Made by a program: the position numbers and the translations under genes. Positions 10,241-19,260 of a stretch of 29,762 nt of DNA are shown one piece after another. This DNA comes from Symsagittifera roscoffensis (taxonomy: Eukaryota > Xenacoelomorpha > Acoela > Convolutidae): NCBI RefSeq assembly GCF_963678635.1, contig NC_087064.1:2729926-2759687 (forward strand), in the 5' to 3' direction. Under the pieces are notes generated by a model. That model made no database searches. It was given only the letters and a program-made list of their open reading frames with translations, and was not told where the DNA came from. The first letter of the stretch is position 1; every line of letters begins with the position of its first letter.

Positions 10241-11204
10241 AATATTTTGAAAATCTTTTTTAAAAAAAATTGCTTTGTAGTTTTTAGTTTTTCTGGTGCT
10301 GATCAAATCATGTGCAAATTTTCGAGTTTTCGCAGTGAATCAAGTAAACGTTTTATTGTTATTTTCAGATAGCTTCGATATTTTCTCTATATTGGTTTTA
10401 AAAAGTACGTGGCTTAACGTGCAAAAACAACAAGCATTTGTTTTTGATAAAAACAAAACTGAAACTAAACGATTCATTAGACTTAAAATCATAAAAACCA
10501 TTTGCAAACTTAACACAGAAGAGAAAAATATTTTTTGATAATTTTTGAACTTTTTAGTAGTTACTATGCATACTAAGAAACGTCTATTTTTTTACAAAAA
10601 GCTCACCAAAGAAAAAATTATTCGGTTAATTAATCAGTTTGATTTAATTCGATCTAGGTTAAGATAAAGACGATTTATCTAGAAGAAAAAAGACCCAAAT
10701 GCGAGCTGTTCAAAAATTGTTCTGATTTTAATTGTTTTCTGAAAAACTATGATGAATGGAATTTTGCTAAATAGACCAAATCGAGAATATTTATGAAAAT
10801 TTTCTCATTTTTACTTTTGAGACATGAAGAAATTCAAATCAAGAAATTTCTTTCAAAAATAAGGCTCGTTTTATAATAGCAACAAAGCATGGATGAACAA
10901 AACTGACTTTTTGCACTGGATTTAGCCTGGATGAGGAAAATTTAAAAAAACGGAAGAATATAACCTGAAATCTTTATCAAATCTTGTAGTTTATCGAAAC
11001 TAGTTTTTGATTTTAGAGCACTGTTTAATTATTCAAACCAGAAATTTTGATTAACTTTGGCCAGTTTTGTTTTGCTATTCTTTTTTAGTCTCTACAAAAT
11101 GTTCCTTTAAAAAATTGATGTTAAATTTCGATGATATTATAATTGAGCTATTTGAGTCCATAAGTTGAGCTTTAAAACACCTGCCAAGCACCAAAACAAC
11201 TCTG

Positions 11205-11262
11205 CCTCTGTTTTTCTGAGAAGCAGTTTAATGCCTTCATTGTCTACCACTCGGGTATTTTG
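11205..11262 (-). mobile_element. Short Gypsy RT scrap within unit 1
   Basis: GCCTCTGTTTTTCTGA followed by AATGCCTTCATTGTCTA matches the RT thumb segment found at 12010-12050 and 14160-14205. It lies between two copies of a TTTTTTAGTCTCTACAAA motif (11081 and 11274), suggesting a small nested duplication. Confidence 0.55.
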
Positions 11263-11453
11263 TTTGGCTATTGTTTTTTAGTCTCTACAAAGTGGTGCAT
11301 TAAAAAATTGAAGCTTAATTTCAATGTAGTAAAATTGAACTAATTGAACCCATATTTTGAGTTTTAGAAACACATGTGAAACACTAAAACAACTCAGGTT
11401 TGTTTTTGTGCAAAATATTCTGTTTAATGTCAATTTCGTTTGATCTTTTTTTT

Positions 11454-11775
11454 GCGCTCCATTGAATCAGGAGGTAGTCTTGAGTAAGGAAAGAACTAAA
11501 TTTTTATTTGCTTGCTTAAAGCAGAAACAATTCTCAGCTTTTTGGCCGATAATTTTAGATTAGGGAGGCATACATGCTGACTTTTTGAAGAAAACCAATT
11601 ATCATTAAAATTAATGAAATGATGACGCAAATTTAAGTATGAAACAAAAAAACTTGAAGGCCTTTGAAGAAAAGAACAATAGAGTTAAAGAAAAATATAT
11701 ACCCATATACGAAACGCCATAGTAACGATGACCAAAGGAAGTGTTTCTTACGACTCGTTTTTGGCTCAATACTTC
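11454..11775. repeat. 322 bp sub-repeat, copy 1
   Basis: It runs from GCGCTCCATTGAATCAGG to GGCTCAATACTTC. Positions 11581-11775 are identical to 13363-13557 over 195 bp, while the first ~130 bp differ at six or seven positions. Confidence 0.85.
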
Positions 11776-11799
11776 TTAGTTTGGTTTTTATCAACTTTT

Positions 11800-12175
11800 T
11801 TGACGAAGGCAATGCTGGTGTCAAATCACGCGGTATGAGATATATAAAACACTGAATCCAAACGGATTGGTACATTAGAAACCTCGGCTATGACTCATAT
11901 AGGATAACAAGTTAATGAACCCTTATTTTAACTTTTGAGATGATTTATGGATCCCATTAAACTTTATATCTGTTTGAATAGTGTTTGCGGAGCTTATTTT
12001 TCTTTTGCTTCTGTTTTTCTGATAAGCGGTTTGACGCCTTCATTGTCTATGATATACCCTAGCCATTCTTTCTGTATACATGCAAACTTACGTTTCTCTA
12101 GTGAGATTGCTAAAATTTCTTCGTCTACTCTTTTTAAGACAGTCTTCAGTGTTTTTTGTTAATCTACCTAATCTT
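11800..12175 (-). mobile_element. Ty3/Gypsy LTR + RT-thumb fragment (unit 1)
   Basis: On the minus strand, 12110 to 11945 reads WLGYIIDNEGVKPLIRKTEA, then further on APQTLFKQ, stop and SLMGSINH. This is the RT thumb to RNase H connection of Ty3/Gypsy, with two stops. A TEDCLKK segment lies just upstream. To the left, 11815-11900 (ATCACGCGGTATGAGATATAT) matches the LTR start of copy B at 19053. Integrase and RNase H are missing between them, so this is an internally deleted or rearranged fragment. Confidence 0.75.
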
Positions 12176-12179
12176 TGAA

Positions 12180-12312
12180 CTGGTCCCAGAGGCGTTGCGC
12201 TTCCACAATTGGATCCCGGATTACGGGCATGGGCTGTGATACAGTTCTGCTAGGTAGGCGTGTGTCTGAGTGATAGAGCATGAACTGGAACTGAAATGTT
12301 GGCAGTTACCAT
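12180..12312 (-). pseudogene. Truncated exon 1 copy (unit 2)
   Basis: This is homologous to residues 1-45 of the EF-hand/Death protein. The translation starts MVTANISVPVHALS and meets a stop after about 20 codons. Gly2 is changed to Val, so the myristoylation signal would also be lost. The copy ends at the WDQF codons, where a reverse transcriptase fragment begins. Confidence 0.8.
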
Positions 12313-13235
12313 AGCATATCAAAAAGATGTTTTTTGTAATTTTCAAACAGCTTCGATATTTATTCTATTTTAAAAAAACTAAAAAAATATGGCTTACTGA
12401 GCAAAACTAACTAGCAATTTTTTTTGATAAAAACAAAACTGAAATTAAACGATTCATTAGAGTTAAGTTATTAAAAAATATTTTCAAAATAAGGACACAA
12501 AGAGAAAATTAATTCACGATAATTATTCTCCTAATTAGTTGTACATTTGTGTACTAAGAAACGTCTTTTGGATAGAAAACTCATCATGAAAGAAATGGCT
12601 AGGATAACTCGTCAGTTTGATTTATTTTGATCTAGGTTAGGATGAAGACCGTTTATCTGTTTATCTAGAACGAAAAAGACCCGCATGCGAGCTCTTCAAA
12701 AATTATTCGATATGTAAAAGTTTTCTGAAAATTTATCTTGAATGGATTTTTGCTAAACAGACCAAATCTTTATGCAAACTTTGTCATTTTTACATTTGAG
12801 ATATGAAAAAATTCAGCTCAAGAAAATTCTTACAAAACTAAGGCTAGTTTTCTGATCGAAACGAAGCAAGCATTAACAGAACAGGCACACTTTGTCCTAG
12901 ATTTAGCCTGAATGAGGAAAAATTGAAAAAGCGGAAAAATATAACCTGAAACATTTATCAAATCTTGTAGTTTAGCAAAACTAGTTCATTGATTGTCGAG
13001 CATTGTCTGTTTTTTCATTACTTTGATTGACTACGGGAATTTTGATCGGCTATTATTTTTTAGTCTCTTCAAAGTGGTGCATTGAAATATTGAAGCTTAA
13101 TTTCAATGGTAGTAAAATTGAACCATTTGAACCCATATTTTGAGTTTTCAAACACCTGTGAAACACTAAAACAACTCAGGTTTGTTTTTGTGCAAAATAT
13201 TCTGTTTAATTTCAATTTCGTTTGATTATTTTTTT

Positions 13236-13557
13236 GCGCTCCATTGAATCAGGAGGTAGTCTTCAGAAAGGAAAGAGCTAAATTTTTATTTGCTTGCTTA
13301 AAGCAGAAACAATTCTCAGCTTTTTGGCCGATAATTTCAGATTAGGGAGGCACACACGCTGACTTTTTGAAGAAAACCAATTATCATTAAAATTAATGAA
13401 ATGATGACGCAAATTTAAGTATGAAACAAAAAAACTTGAAGGCCTTTGAAGAAAAGAACAATAGAGTTAAAGAAAAATATATACCCATATACGAAACGCC
13501 ATAGTAACGATGACCAAAGGAAGTGTTTCTTACGACTCGTTTTTGGCTCAATACTTC
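13236..13557. repeat. 322 bp sub-repeat, copy 2 (mosaic)
   Basis: The first ~145 bp match copy 3 (13611 onward) with one difference, and the last 195 bp match copy 1 exactly. It is followed by a 53 bp spacer (13558-13610) that begins with AAGCGGAAAAATATAACCTG, a phrase also present at 12929-12948. Confidence 0.85.
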
Positions 13558-13610
13558 AAGCGGAAAAATATAACCTGTTCCATACTATAGAGCATCCAAT
13601 AAAAAAGTCA

Positions 13611-13931
13611 GCGCTCCATTGAATCAGGAGGTAGTCTTCAGTAAGGAAAGAGCTAAATTTTTATTTGCTTGCTTAAAGCAGAAACAATTCTCAGCTTTTT
13701 GGCCGATAATTTCAGATTAGGGAGGCACACACGCTGACTTTTTGAAGAAAACCAATTATTATTAAAATTAATGAAATAATGACACAAATTTAAGTATGGA
13801 ACAAAAAACGGTTGAAGGCCATTGAAGAAAAGAACAATAAAATTAAAGAAAGATTTACTCTTTTACGAAAAACCGTGGTAACGATGACCAAAGGAAGTGT
13901 TTCTTACGACTCGTTGTTGGCTCATTACTTC
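13611..13931. repeat. 321 bp sub-repeat, copy 3
   Basis: It has the same start (GCGCTCCATTGAATCAGG) and end (GGCTCATTACTTC) as the other copies. It diverges from them in its second half (for example ATTTACTCTTTTACGAAAAACC), then runs straight into the second LTR/RT fragment. Confidence 0.8.
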
Positions 13932-13954
13932 TTAGTTTGGATTTTATCAACTTT

Positions 13955-14335
13955 TTTGACGAAGGCAATGCTGGCGTCATATCACGCGGTTTGAGATATA
14001 TAAAACACTCAATCCGAACGGATTGGTACATTAGAAACCTCGGTTATGACTCATATAAGATAACAATTTAATGAACTGTTATTTTAACTTTTGAGATGAT
14101 TTATGGATCCAATGATACTTTATCTTTGTTTGAATAGTGTATGTGGAGCTTATTTATCTTTTGCCTCTGTTTTTCTGACAAGCGGTTTAATGCCTTCATT
14201 ATCTAAGATATAAACTAGCCATTCAACTTGTATACATGCAAACTTACGTTTGTCTTTTGAGATTGCTAAGTTTTCTTCGTCTACTCTTCGTAAGACAGTC
14301 TTCAGCGTAATTTTGTTACTCTACTGAATCTTTGA
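13955..14335 (-). mobile_element. Ty3/Gypsy LTR + RT-thumb fragment (unit 2)
   Basis: This is a close copy of 11800-12175, with the same LTR piece (ATCACGCGGTTTGAGATATAT), the same RT thumb words and the same junction with the truncated exon 1 copy. It shows the fragment was already joined to exon 1 before the array expanded. Confidence 0.75.
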
Positions 14336-14337
14336 TA

Positions 14338-14461
14338 TGGTCCCAGAGGGGTTGCGCTTCCACAATTGGATCCCGGATTACGGGCGTGGGCTGTGATACA
14401 GTTCTGCTAGGTAGGCGTGTGATAGAGCATGCACTGGAACCGAACTGTTGGCAGTTCCCAT
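14338..14461 (-). pseudogene. Truncated exon 1 copy (unit 3)
   Basis: This copy preserves MGTANSSVPVHALS, closer to the functional exon than the unit 2 copy. A small deletion after codon 14 shifts the frame, and a stop follows. It breaks at the same exon position as unit 2 and is followed by the same Gypsy fragment. Confidence 0.8.
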
Positions 14462-15460
14462 AGTAAATCAAGTAATTGTTTTTTGTACTTTTCAAACAGC
14501 TTCATTATTTATTCTATTTTAAAAAATAAGAAAAACATGGCTTACTGAGCAACACTAACTTGCAATTATTTGTGATAGAAACAAAACTGAAACTAAACGA
14601 TTCATTAGAGTTAAGTTATTAAAAATATTTTCAAAACAAGGACACAAAGAGAAAATTACTTCACGATAATTATTCGCCTAATTAGTTGTACCTACAAAAA
14701 GCTCACCAAAGAAAAATTGTTTAGGTTAACTTATCCGTTTGATTTAGTTCGATATAGGTTAAGATAAAGACGATTTATCCGGAAGAAAAGAGACCCACAT
14801 GCTAGCTGTTCAAAAAAAGCTTCTATTTGTAAAATTTTTTTGAAAAACTATTTTGAATGGAGGTTTGCTAGACAGACCAAACCGAGAATATTCATGCAAA
14901 TTTTGTCATTTCACACTTCAGAAATCAAAAAATTCAAATCAAGACTTTTCTTACAACAGAAGGGCGTGTTTTTTGATCGTAATAGAGCACGGGTTAACAA
15001 AACAGACACAGTTTGACCTAGTATTAGCCTGGATGAGAAAAAATTTAAAAAACGGAAAAAATTAACCTAGAATTTTTATCAAGTTTTGTAGTTTATCGAA
15101 TTAGTTCATTGATTTTAGAGCACTGTCTGATTTTTAAACCAGAAACTTTGATTGGCCACGGCCAGTTTTGTTTTGCTGTTCTCTTTTAGTCTCTACAGTA
15201 TGTTCCTTTAAAACATTGATTTTAATTTTTAAAGACGTTATATTTGAATTAGTTGAGTTCATAAGTTGAGCTTCCAAACACCTGCCAAGCACCAAAACAA
15301 CCTAATTTCTGTTTTTTTGCAAAATATTCAGTTTGATTTTTAAGTTCGTTTGTTTACTGTTTTTTTCTGTTCATTTGAGTCATGAGGTAGTCTTCAGTAA
15401 GGTAAGAACCATTTTTTTGATGGTTTGCTGAAACCACAAACAATTGTAGCTTCTTTGGTC

Positions 15461-15513
15461 GGGATGTAATGGAATGTAATGGAGATGGGATGTGTGTAAA
15501 TGGGATGTAATGA
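15461..15513. repeat. GGGATGTAATG short tandem repeat
   Basis: About four imperfect copies of an 11-14 bp word (GGGATGTAATGGAATGTAATGG, then TGGGATGTAATG) sit at the border between the 2.1 kb array and Gypsy copy B. Confidence 0.7.
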
Positions 15514-15957
15514 AAGCAAGGTCCAGTTTTCCATGCGGATTTTTATGAAACATAATCACCTAGCCTTTATGGCCTGCGTAGCCCATAATATATTTGGTTA
15601 GGAACAAAAGCAAAAGCACTGTTTCTCAACAATCTCAGTTGCTTTCCTAGTGTTTGTAACCAAGCTGTGTATGGTGTGTATATCAGACTTTCCAGTCAGT
15701 TTGTTAATATTTTTGCTCGAATGCTTTTGTATCTTTCACTTTGGTTGCTATCGTTTTTGTTTTCTTTGTTACTTGTTCTCAACGTTTGTTGTCGTTTTGA
15801 TCTACCCTTACTTGAATTCCCTTAAATCTCACGCTGAAGATTTCTTTTTCAATAATTGTTCCTTGTCTAGTCGTCACACCTGTATTCCGTATTTGCTGAT
15901 CTGATGAAGTTATAGGCTCCACATGGGCTCATTCAGGTATCTTTTCTGGTCATTTTT

Positions 15958-16062
15958 TTGAGATATTTTCATCCGACCACTTCTGAAGGTTGTCCATGAT
16001 TTCAGCTGGCAGTGGGTGTTGCATCAAGTGTTTCCGATATAAGCATGCATGTTTTGCTTTTT
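15958..16062 (-). pseudogene. Integrase C-terminal tail, copy B
   Basis: A short open stretch reads KHACLYRKHLMQHPLPAE, then EIMDNLQKWSDENIS. It lies downstream of the integrase core in the minus sense. Family membership is inferred from position, because no standard motif is present. Confidence 0.4.
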
Positions 16063-16261
16063 CTCAGTTAAATTCATTTGAGGAGCCATTTGTTTTTAGG
16101 TTTAAAATTAGAAGTTTAGTTTTTGTCCCATGTATGCCTCAAAAATTGGAATTTTTGTTGCACCGTGAGGAGTGATGCGTTTTTTTTTACGTTTTCGGCT
16201 ACATCCGATGCTAGTTTTTAAGGTGTGTTCGTCTGCGTTTTAATTTTTGTAAAAATCATTC

Positions 16262-16457
16262 TACTACCACCCAAATGAGCTATGGTCGTCTGTGGGCGCG
16301 AAAATCAGTTTTTTGTTGTTTGAAAAATAGCGTTGCGTATACTTAATGGCGATGTCCTCCATTGTGTTAGAAGCCACAAAGCCGTAGGGAACTTGGACCG
16401 CTTATCTATAGCAACTAGAATATTAGCATCCTTATTTAATTCGTTTGGGAGGGGCAC
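16262..16457 (-). pseudogene. Integrase catalytic core (rve) fragment, copy B
   Basis: The minus-strand reading PLPNELNKDANILVAIDKRS, followed by KFPTALWLLTQ, is the first strand pair of the integrase core in Gypsy elements. The IDKRSKF segment carries the usual DRxSKFP position. A frame change then leads to NTMEDIAIKYTQRYF and a stop at 16262. The remaining DDE residues are not convincingly visible. Confidence 0.7.
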
Positions 16458-16536
16458 TGAGAAATTTGCTCTTCCTCGTGAGGCTCAATTACTGGTTCCA
16501 TTTGAAATTTTTGTTGTTTTCTTATTACTGGTCTCA

Positions 16537-16733
16537 CATTTTTACCCTGTTCGGTAAATTTTCGGAATTTCTGTGCCTCTTTCACAAATGAGCAGTGAAT
16601 GTGCGGCAATCAAATGCGCTGACGGAGATCCAGCTTTTTAGACGACTCGGAGTGTGTGAGGTAGATACTTTCGAGTACTGTTTGTCTGAGTTGTGTTGAA
16701 ACCACTATACATTCGTCAATTAGGAGGTTTTCG
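16537..16733 (-). pseudogene. Integrase zinc-binding domain, copy B
   Basis: It reads ENLLIDECIVVSTQLRQTVL, then ESIYLTHSESSKKLDLRQRI, a stop, and later FRKFTEQGKN. It is collinear with 1-127 of copy A. The first His and the CxxC cysteines of the HHCC site are substituted, so zinc binding is lost. Confidence 0.7.
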
Positions 16734-16952
16734 GTTTCGAATGTCTACCTATATTGGCCGTATGAGCAATTCAACTCCTTCCATTCTTGTTTTCGAAGAA
16801 AATGTGGTGTCGGCCTATGCTTTTTGTTTTTCTTTGTAACAGCGGCAATGAATGGAATACCTAACTTTTTGTAAGTCCCCGGTAAAGCGGCGTATTAATT
16901 TCTATCTCCGTGTTTGTTCCGTGGTCCAGAGTCACATCAATTCCCTCTGTGA

Positions 16953-17165
16953 TCATCTCATGGCTTGCCTCTGTTTGTACTTGTGTTGTTGTTGATTGCT
17001 GGCTGTACTAGTTGTTATTGTCGGTGATTCTCCAGTCAGTAGTGGCTCCTCCAGTCTATATTGTGTGAGGTTTACGGGGCTCACGCAGTACTCATTTTCT
17101 TCTTGAACTTCTTTTGAAAACTCGGTTTGGGTGATCGTTCCTCTGATCACGTTTGGTGGTTTCAT
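16953..17165 (-). pseudogene. RNase H-integrase linker, copy B
   Basis: This hydrophilic frame containing EVQEENEYCVS is the counterpart of 376-588 in copy A. It has no recognised domain. It sits between the RNase H and integrase zinc remnants. Confidence 0.45.
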
Positions 17166-17405
17166 TTGTAATGTGTTTGTGGTTGTCGTTTCTTCTGTCT
17201 GTGAGGCTCATTCGTTCACTTTTCTTGCTTGTTCGTTTGGGTTGTGTGGTTCGTTGTGTCAACGTCGATGGATGTGATTTCTGGAAAGAGTGACTTTTTC
17301 TTTGATGAGCTGGTTATCAGTTGCCTTGTTCTTTGACTTCCGATTGTGGGGATGTGGTTGGCAACATTTAGTCGTTCAAACCCCTTTTGTTTCCGCCTAG
17401 TGTTT

Positions 17406-17560
17406 TTAAGTGAAATTTAATGGAGATTGTTTGCTCGATTCATCTTGTGAGCCTACTCTGACTAGTTTTTTTAATCTTTCGCTATCGTTTATTGCCAAGA
17501 TTAAAGTTTGATGGTACGTAGAAGTAGTATTAAAACTGTTTGATTGCCCGAACCACCCAA
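17406..17560 (-). pseudogene. RNase H fragment, copy B
   Basis: The frame ending at 17406 contains TYHQTLILAINDSERLKKL, corresponding to the DHQAL strand and following helix of Gypsy RNase H. In copy B the catalytic Asp before HQ is replaced (TYHQ), so the domain is inactive. Confidence 0.55.
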
Positions 17561-17599
17561 ATTTGCCCACATTGCTCGATTGTTTTAGGCAGATTTTTT

Positions 17600-18160
17600 T
17601 TGCCTTTGTTTTTCTGATAAGTTTCAGTGCCCTCATTGTCTACGATATACCTTAATAACTGAACCTGTTTACATGCAAAGTTTGTAAGTCAGTCTTCTGT
17701 CATTTGTGTAACTGTAAAAAGTATTTGGTCAGCTTCAGTGGATCACCTAATTAGGCGTATGTAATTTTGCCGTTCAATAGGGTCAAATCTATGTTTTTTT
17801 GGAATTCGGCCGGCATATCTGTTAGACCGTACAACCCCGTCTGGAGCTGATATGACCCGATGGCTTGGTCTCCGATGAGGCTAAAATTGCATTGCTTTTT
17901 GGTTGGTTTATCCAACGTGATTTATGAATATGCATAGCGTAGGTCAAGCGCCGAGAATAGCGTTTGCTCAATGTTTGGCATCTGATATTTTTTGTTATGA
18001 AGATTTATGTTAAGTTTCTTAATTTTCAGCGCCAATTTGACCGTTTGGTCAGTTACGGTTTAACAATTGGACTAAGAAAAAGTTTCACTGGACATTTGTT
18101 TACTCTTATGACACCTTTTCGATCAATTAAATTAGTCAGCTCTTCGTTGACCCTTTTTTG
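17600..18160 (-). pseudogene. Reverse transcriptase fragment, copy B
   Basis: Read piecewise on the minus strand: ELTNLIDRKGVIR near 18125; MPNIEQTLFSALDLRYAYSQ near 17980-17920; FSLIGDQAIGSYQ, then GLYGLTDMPAEFQ near 17805; and a YIVDNEGTE thumb near 17650. These are consecutive Ty3/Gypsy RT blocks. LDLRYAYSQ carries the first catalytic Asp. The YxDD box region around 17700-17790 is disrupted, and several frame changes occur. Confidence 0.8.
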
Positions 18161-18727
18161 TGATTGGATCGAAACTTTTTATGTCGTTTTTGTTGAAGTG
18201 TGATTGCATCTTTTAAAAACTGTGTTCGCATCACGTGAATTTTTGCTTTTTCGATCAATATGAATAGTTGATTGAAATTGACTTTTACCCATTGCTATTT
18301 TTCGGAATTTGAGTCTTCGATTTCTTGTACGCTTAACATTCTTGTATCAGTTTTATAACAGTTTGTGGCAGGAGGTTTCTTTATTTTAAATTTGGTTTCT
18401 GGTCGTCGGCAAAAAGGATTGGGCTGATTGAATAGTCCATCCCCTGGTCTCTATCGCAATTATCAGTCTTGCTTTTAAAAAAAGGAACTCACAGTTGTAG
18501 CATGCCAGGTTTCGTGCCGCTTCTTCTGCTGAGCTTTTTATTTCAATCGCCGTGGATATTGCCATTACCGAGAAATTATCTTGTTGGAATTCTTACCACC
18601 ATCGCTTTGTGGACGTGAGTTCGGCAAACGCTACTTCGGAGTTGTTCTCTTCCACCTCGTTGATTGTACCGTTTTTTTTTGTTTTTCTTTGTTTCGTTCA
18701 TGGAGGTAGTTGACGTTTGTGAACCTA

Positions 18728-18832
18728 CACACTTTCGCAAAATGTCCCCGTTTTGCACACTTTGTTCAATTTTTGTTTTGCGAGACATGACTGCAGGTGA
18801 TTTGGACAAAATTGTGTTCCGCACTTGTAACA
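18728..18832 (-). pseudogene. Gag zinc-knuckle fragment, copy B
   Basis: CYKCGTQFCPNHLQSC, followed by VCKTGTFC, in the minus frame 18725-19003 resembles the paired CCHC knuckles of Gypsy gag nucleocapsid. The spacing and the second knuckle are degraded. The upstream part of the frame has tandem GSPKLEVNGSEYEGSPKL-like wording in another frame. Confidence 0.6.
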
Positions 18833-19034
18833 TTGTTTTTGTTGTACGTTGTTTGAGTTTTGGCGACCCTTCGTATTCTGATCCATTGACTTCGAGTTTT
18901 GGTGACCCTTTGACTTCGATGCCGTCCGTCGCAAATACTGCCACTTCCAATAGGTCCGCCCTTTTACCAATCTAATGGCGGTTCTGCAGATGCTCTTTGC
19001 CAAAAAGGGTTAACGCTAAGTGGGCTTGTTGTGT

Positions 19035-19052
19035 GTCCTGTTGGCTGCACCA
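19035..19052 (-). other. Primer-binding site, copy B
   Basis: TGGTGCAGCCAACAGGAC on the minus strand lies immediately inside the LTR end (..TATGACA). The TGG start and the position are those of a retroelement PBS. The cognate tRNA was not assigned. Confidence 0.55.
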
Positions 19053-19260
19053 TGTCATACCACGCGGTATGAGATTTATATAATACTGAAACCGAACTGA
19101 TTGTTAAACTAGAATCTTCTGTTGTAACTCACTCACGACATTTGGTTTATAAATCGTTAATTCAATTTCTTCTCTCCGTAGCACAATTTCAAATAATCTA
19201 CATTAATTACTCAACGCAGTGAAAATATAAAAATGAATTTGTTTGCCAATCCGGACCGCA
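19053..19260 (-). repeat. 5' LTR of copy B
   Basis: On the plus strand it starts TGTCATACCACGCGGTATGA, so in element orientation it ends in ..ACA, the standard LTR terminus. The near-palindrome ATACCACGCGGTAT lies at the end. Related sequence occurs at 3465, 11815 and 13970. The outer end is not defined, and 19260 is a guess. Confidence 0.55.

Larger units (their letters stand above)
10109..15450 (-). repeat. Tandem array of about 2.1 kb units (exon 1 head + 5' flank + Gypsy fragment)
   Basis: Three head-to-tail units begin at the same point inside exon 1 of the EF-hand/Death gene: 10109, about 12183 and about 14340, with offsets 2074 and 2157. Each unit carries the first ~45 codons, then the 5' flank with shared text such as AACTGAAACTAAACGATTCATTAG and ACTAAGAAACGTCT. 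Units 1 and 2 then carry a 322 bp block and an LTR/RT fragment. Unit 3 loses homology near 15450 where copy B begins. All are in the same orientation, as expected from unequal crossing over. Confidence 0.85.
15600..19260 (-). mobile_element. Ty3/Gypsy LTR retrotransposon remnant, copy B
   Basis: On the minus strand the order is LTR (19260-19053), PBS, gag with CCHC-like knuckle, RT, RNase H, linker, integrase zinc domain, integrase core and C-terminal tail near 15950. This is the full Ty3/Gypsy order over about 3.6 kb. All domains carry frameshifts or stops. No 3' LTR was recognised at the left end, which abuts the 2.1 kb array. RT wording around GLYGLTDMPAEFQ marks a Gypsy lineage common in invertebrate genomes. 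Confidence 0.85.

Noticed and set aside
15650-15904. Cys/Phe-rich membrane-like plus-strand frame
   Set aside because: It is antisense to the decaying 3' part of Gypsy copy B. T-rich antisense frames give false hydrophobic proteins.
18664-18975. 103-residue plus-strand frame
   Set aside because: It is the antisense shadow of the gag zinc-knuckle region of copy B.
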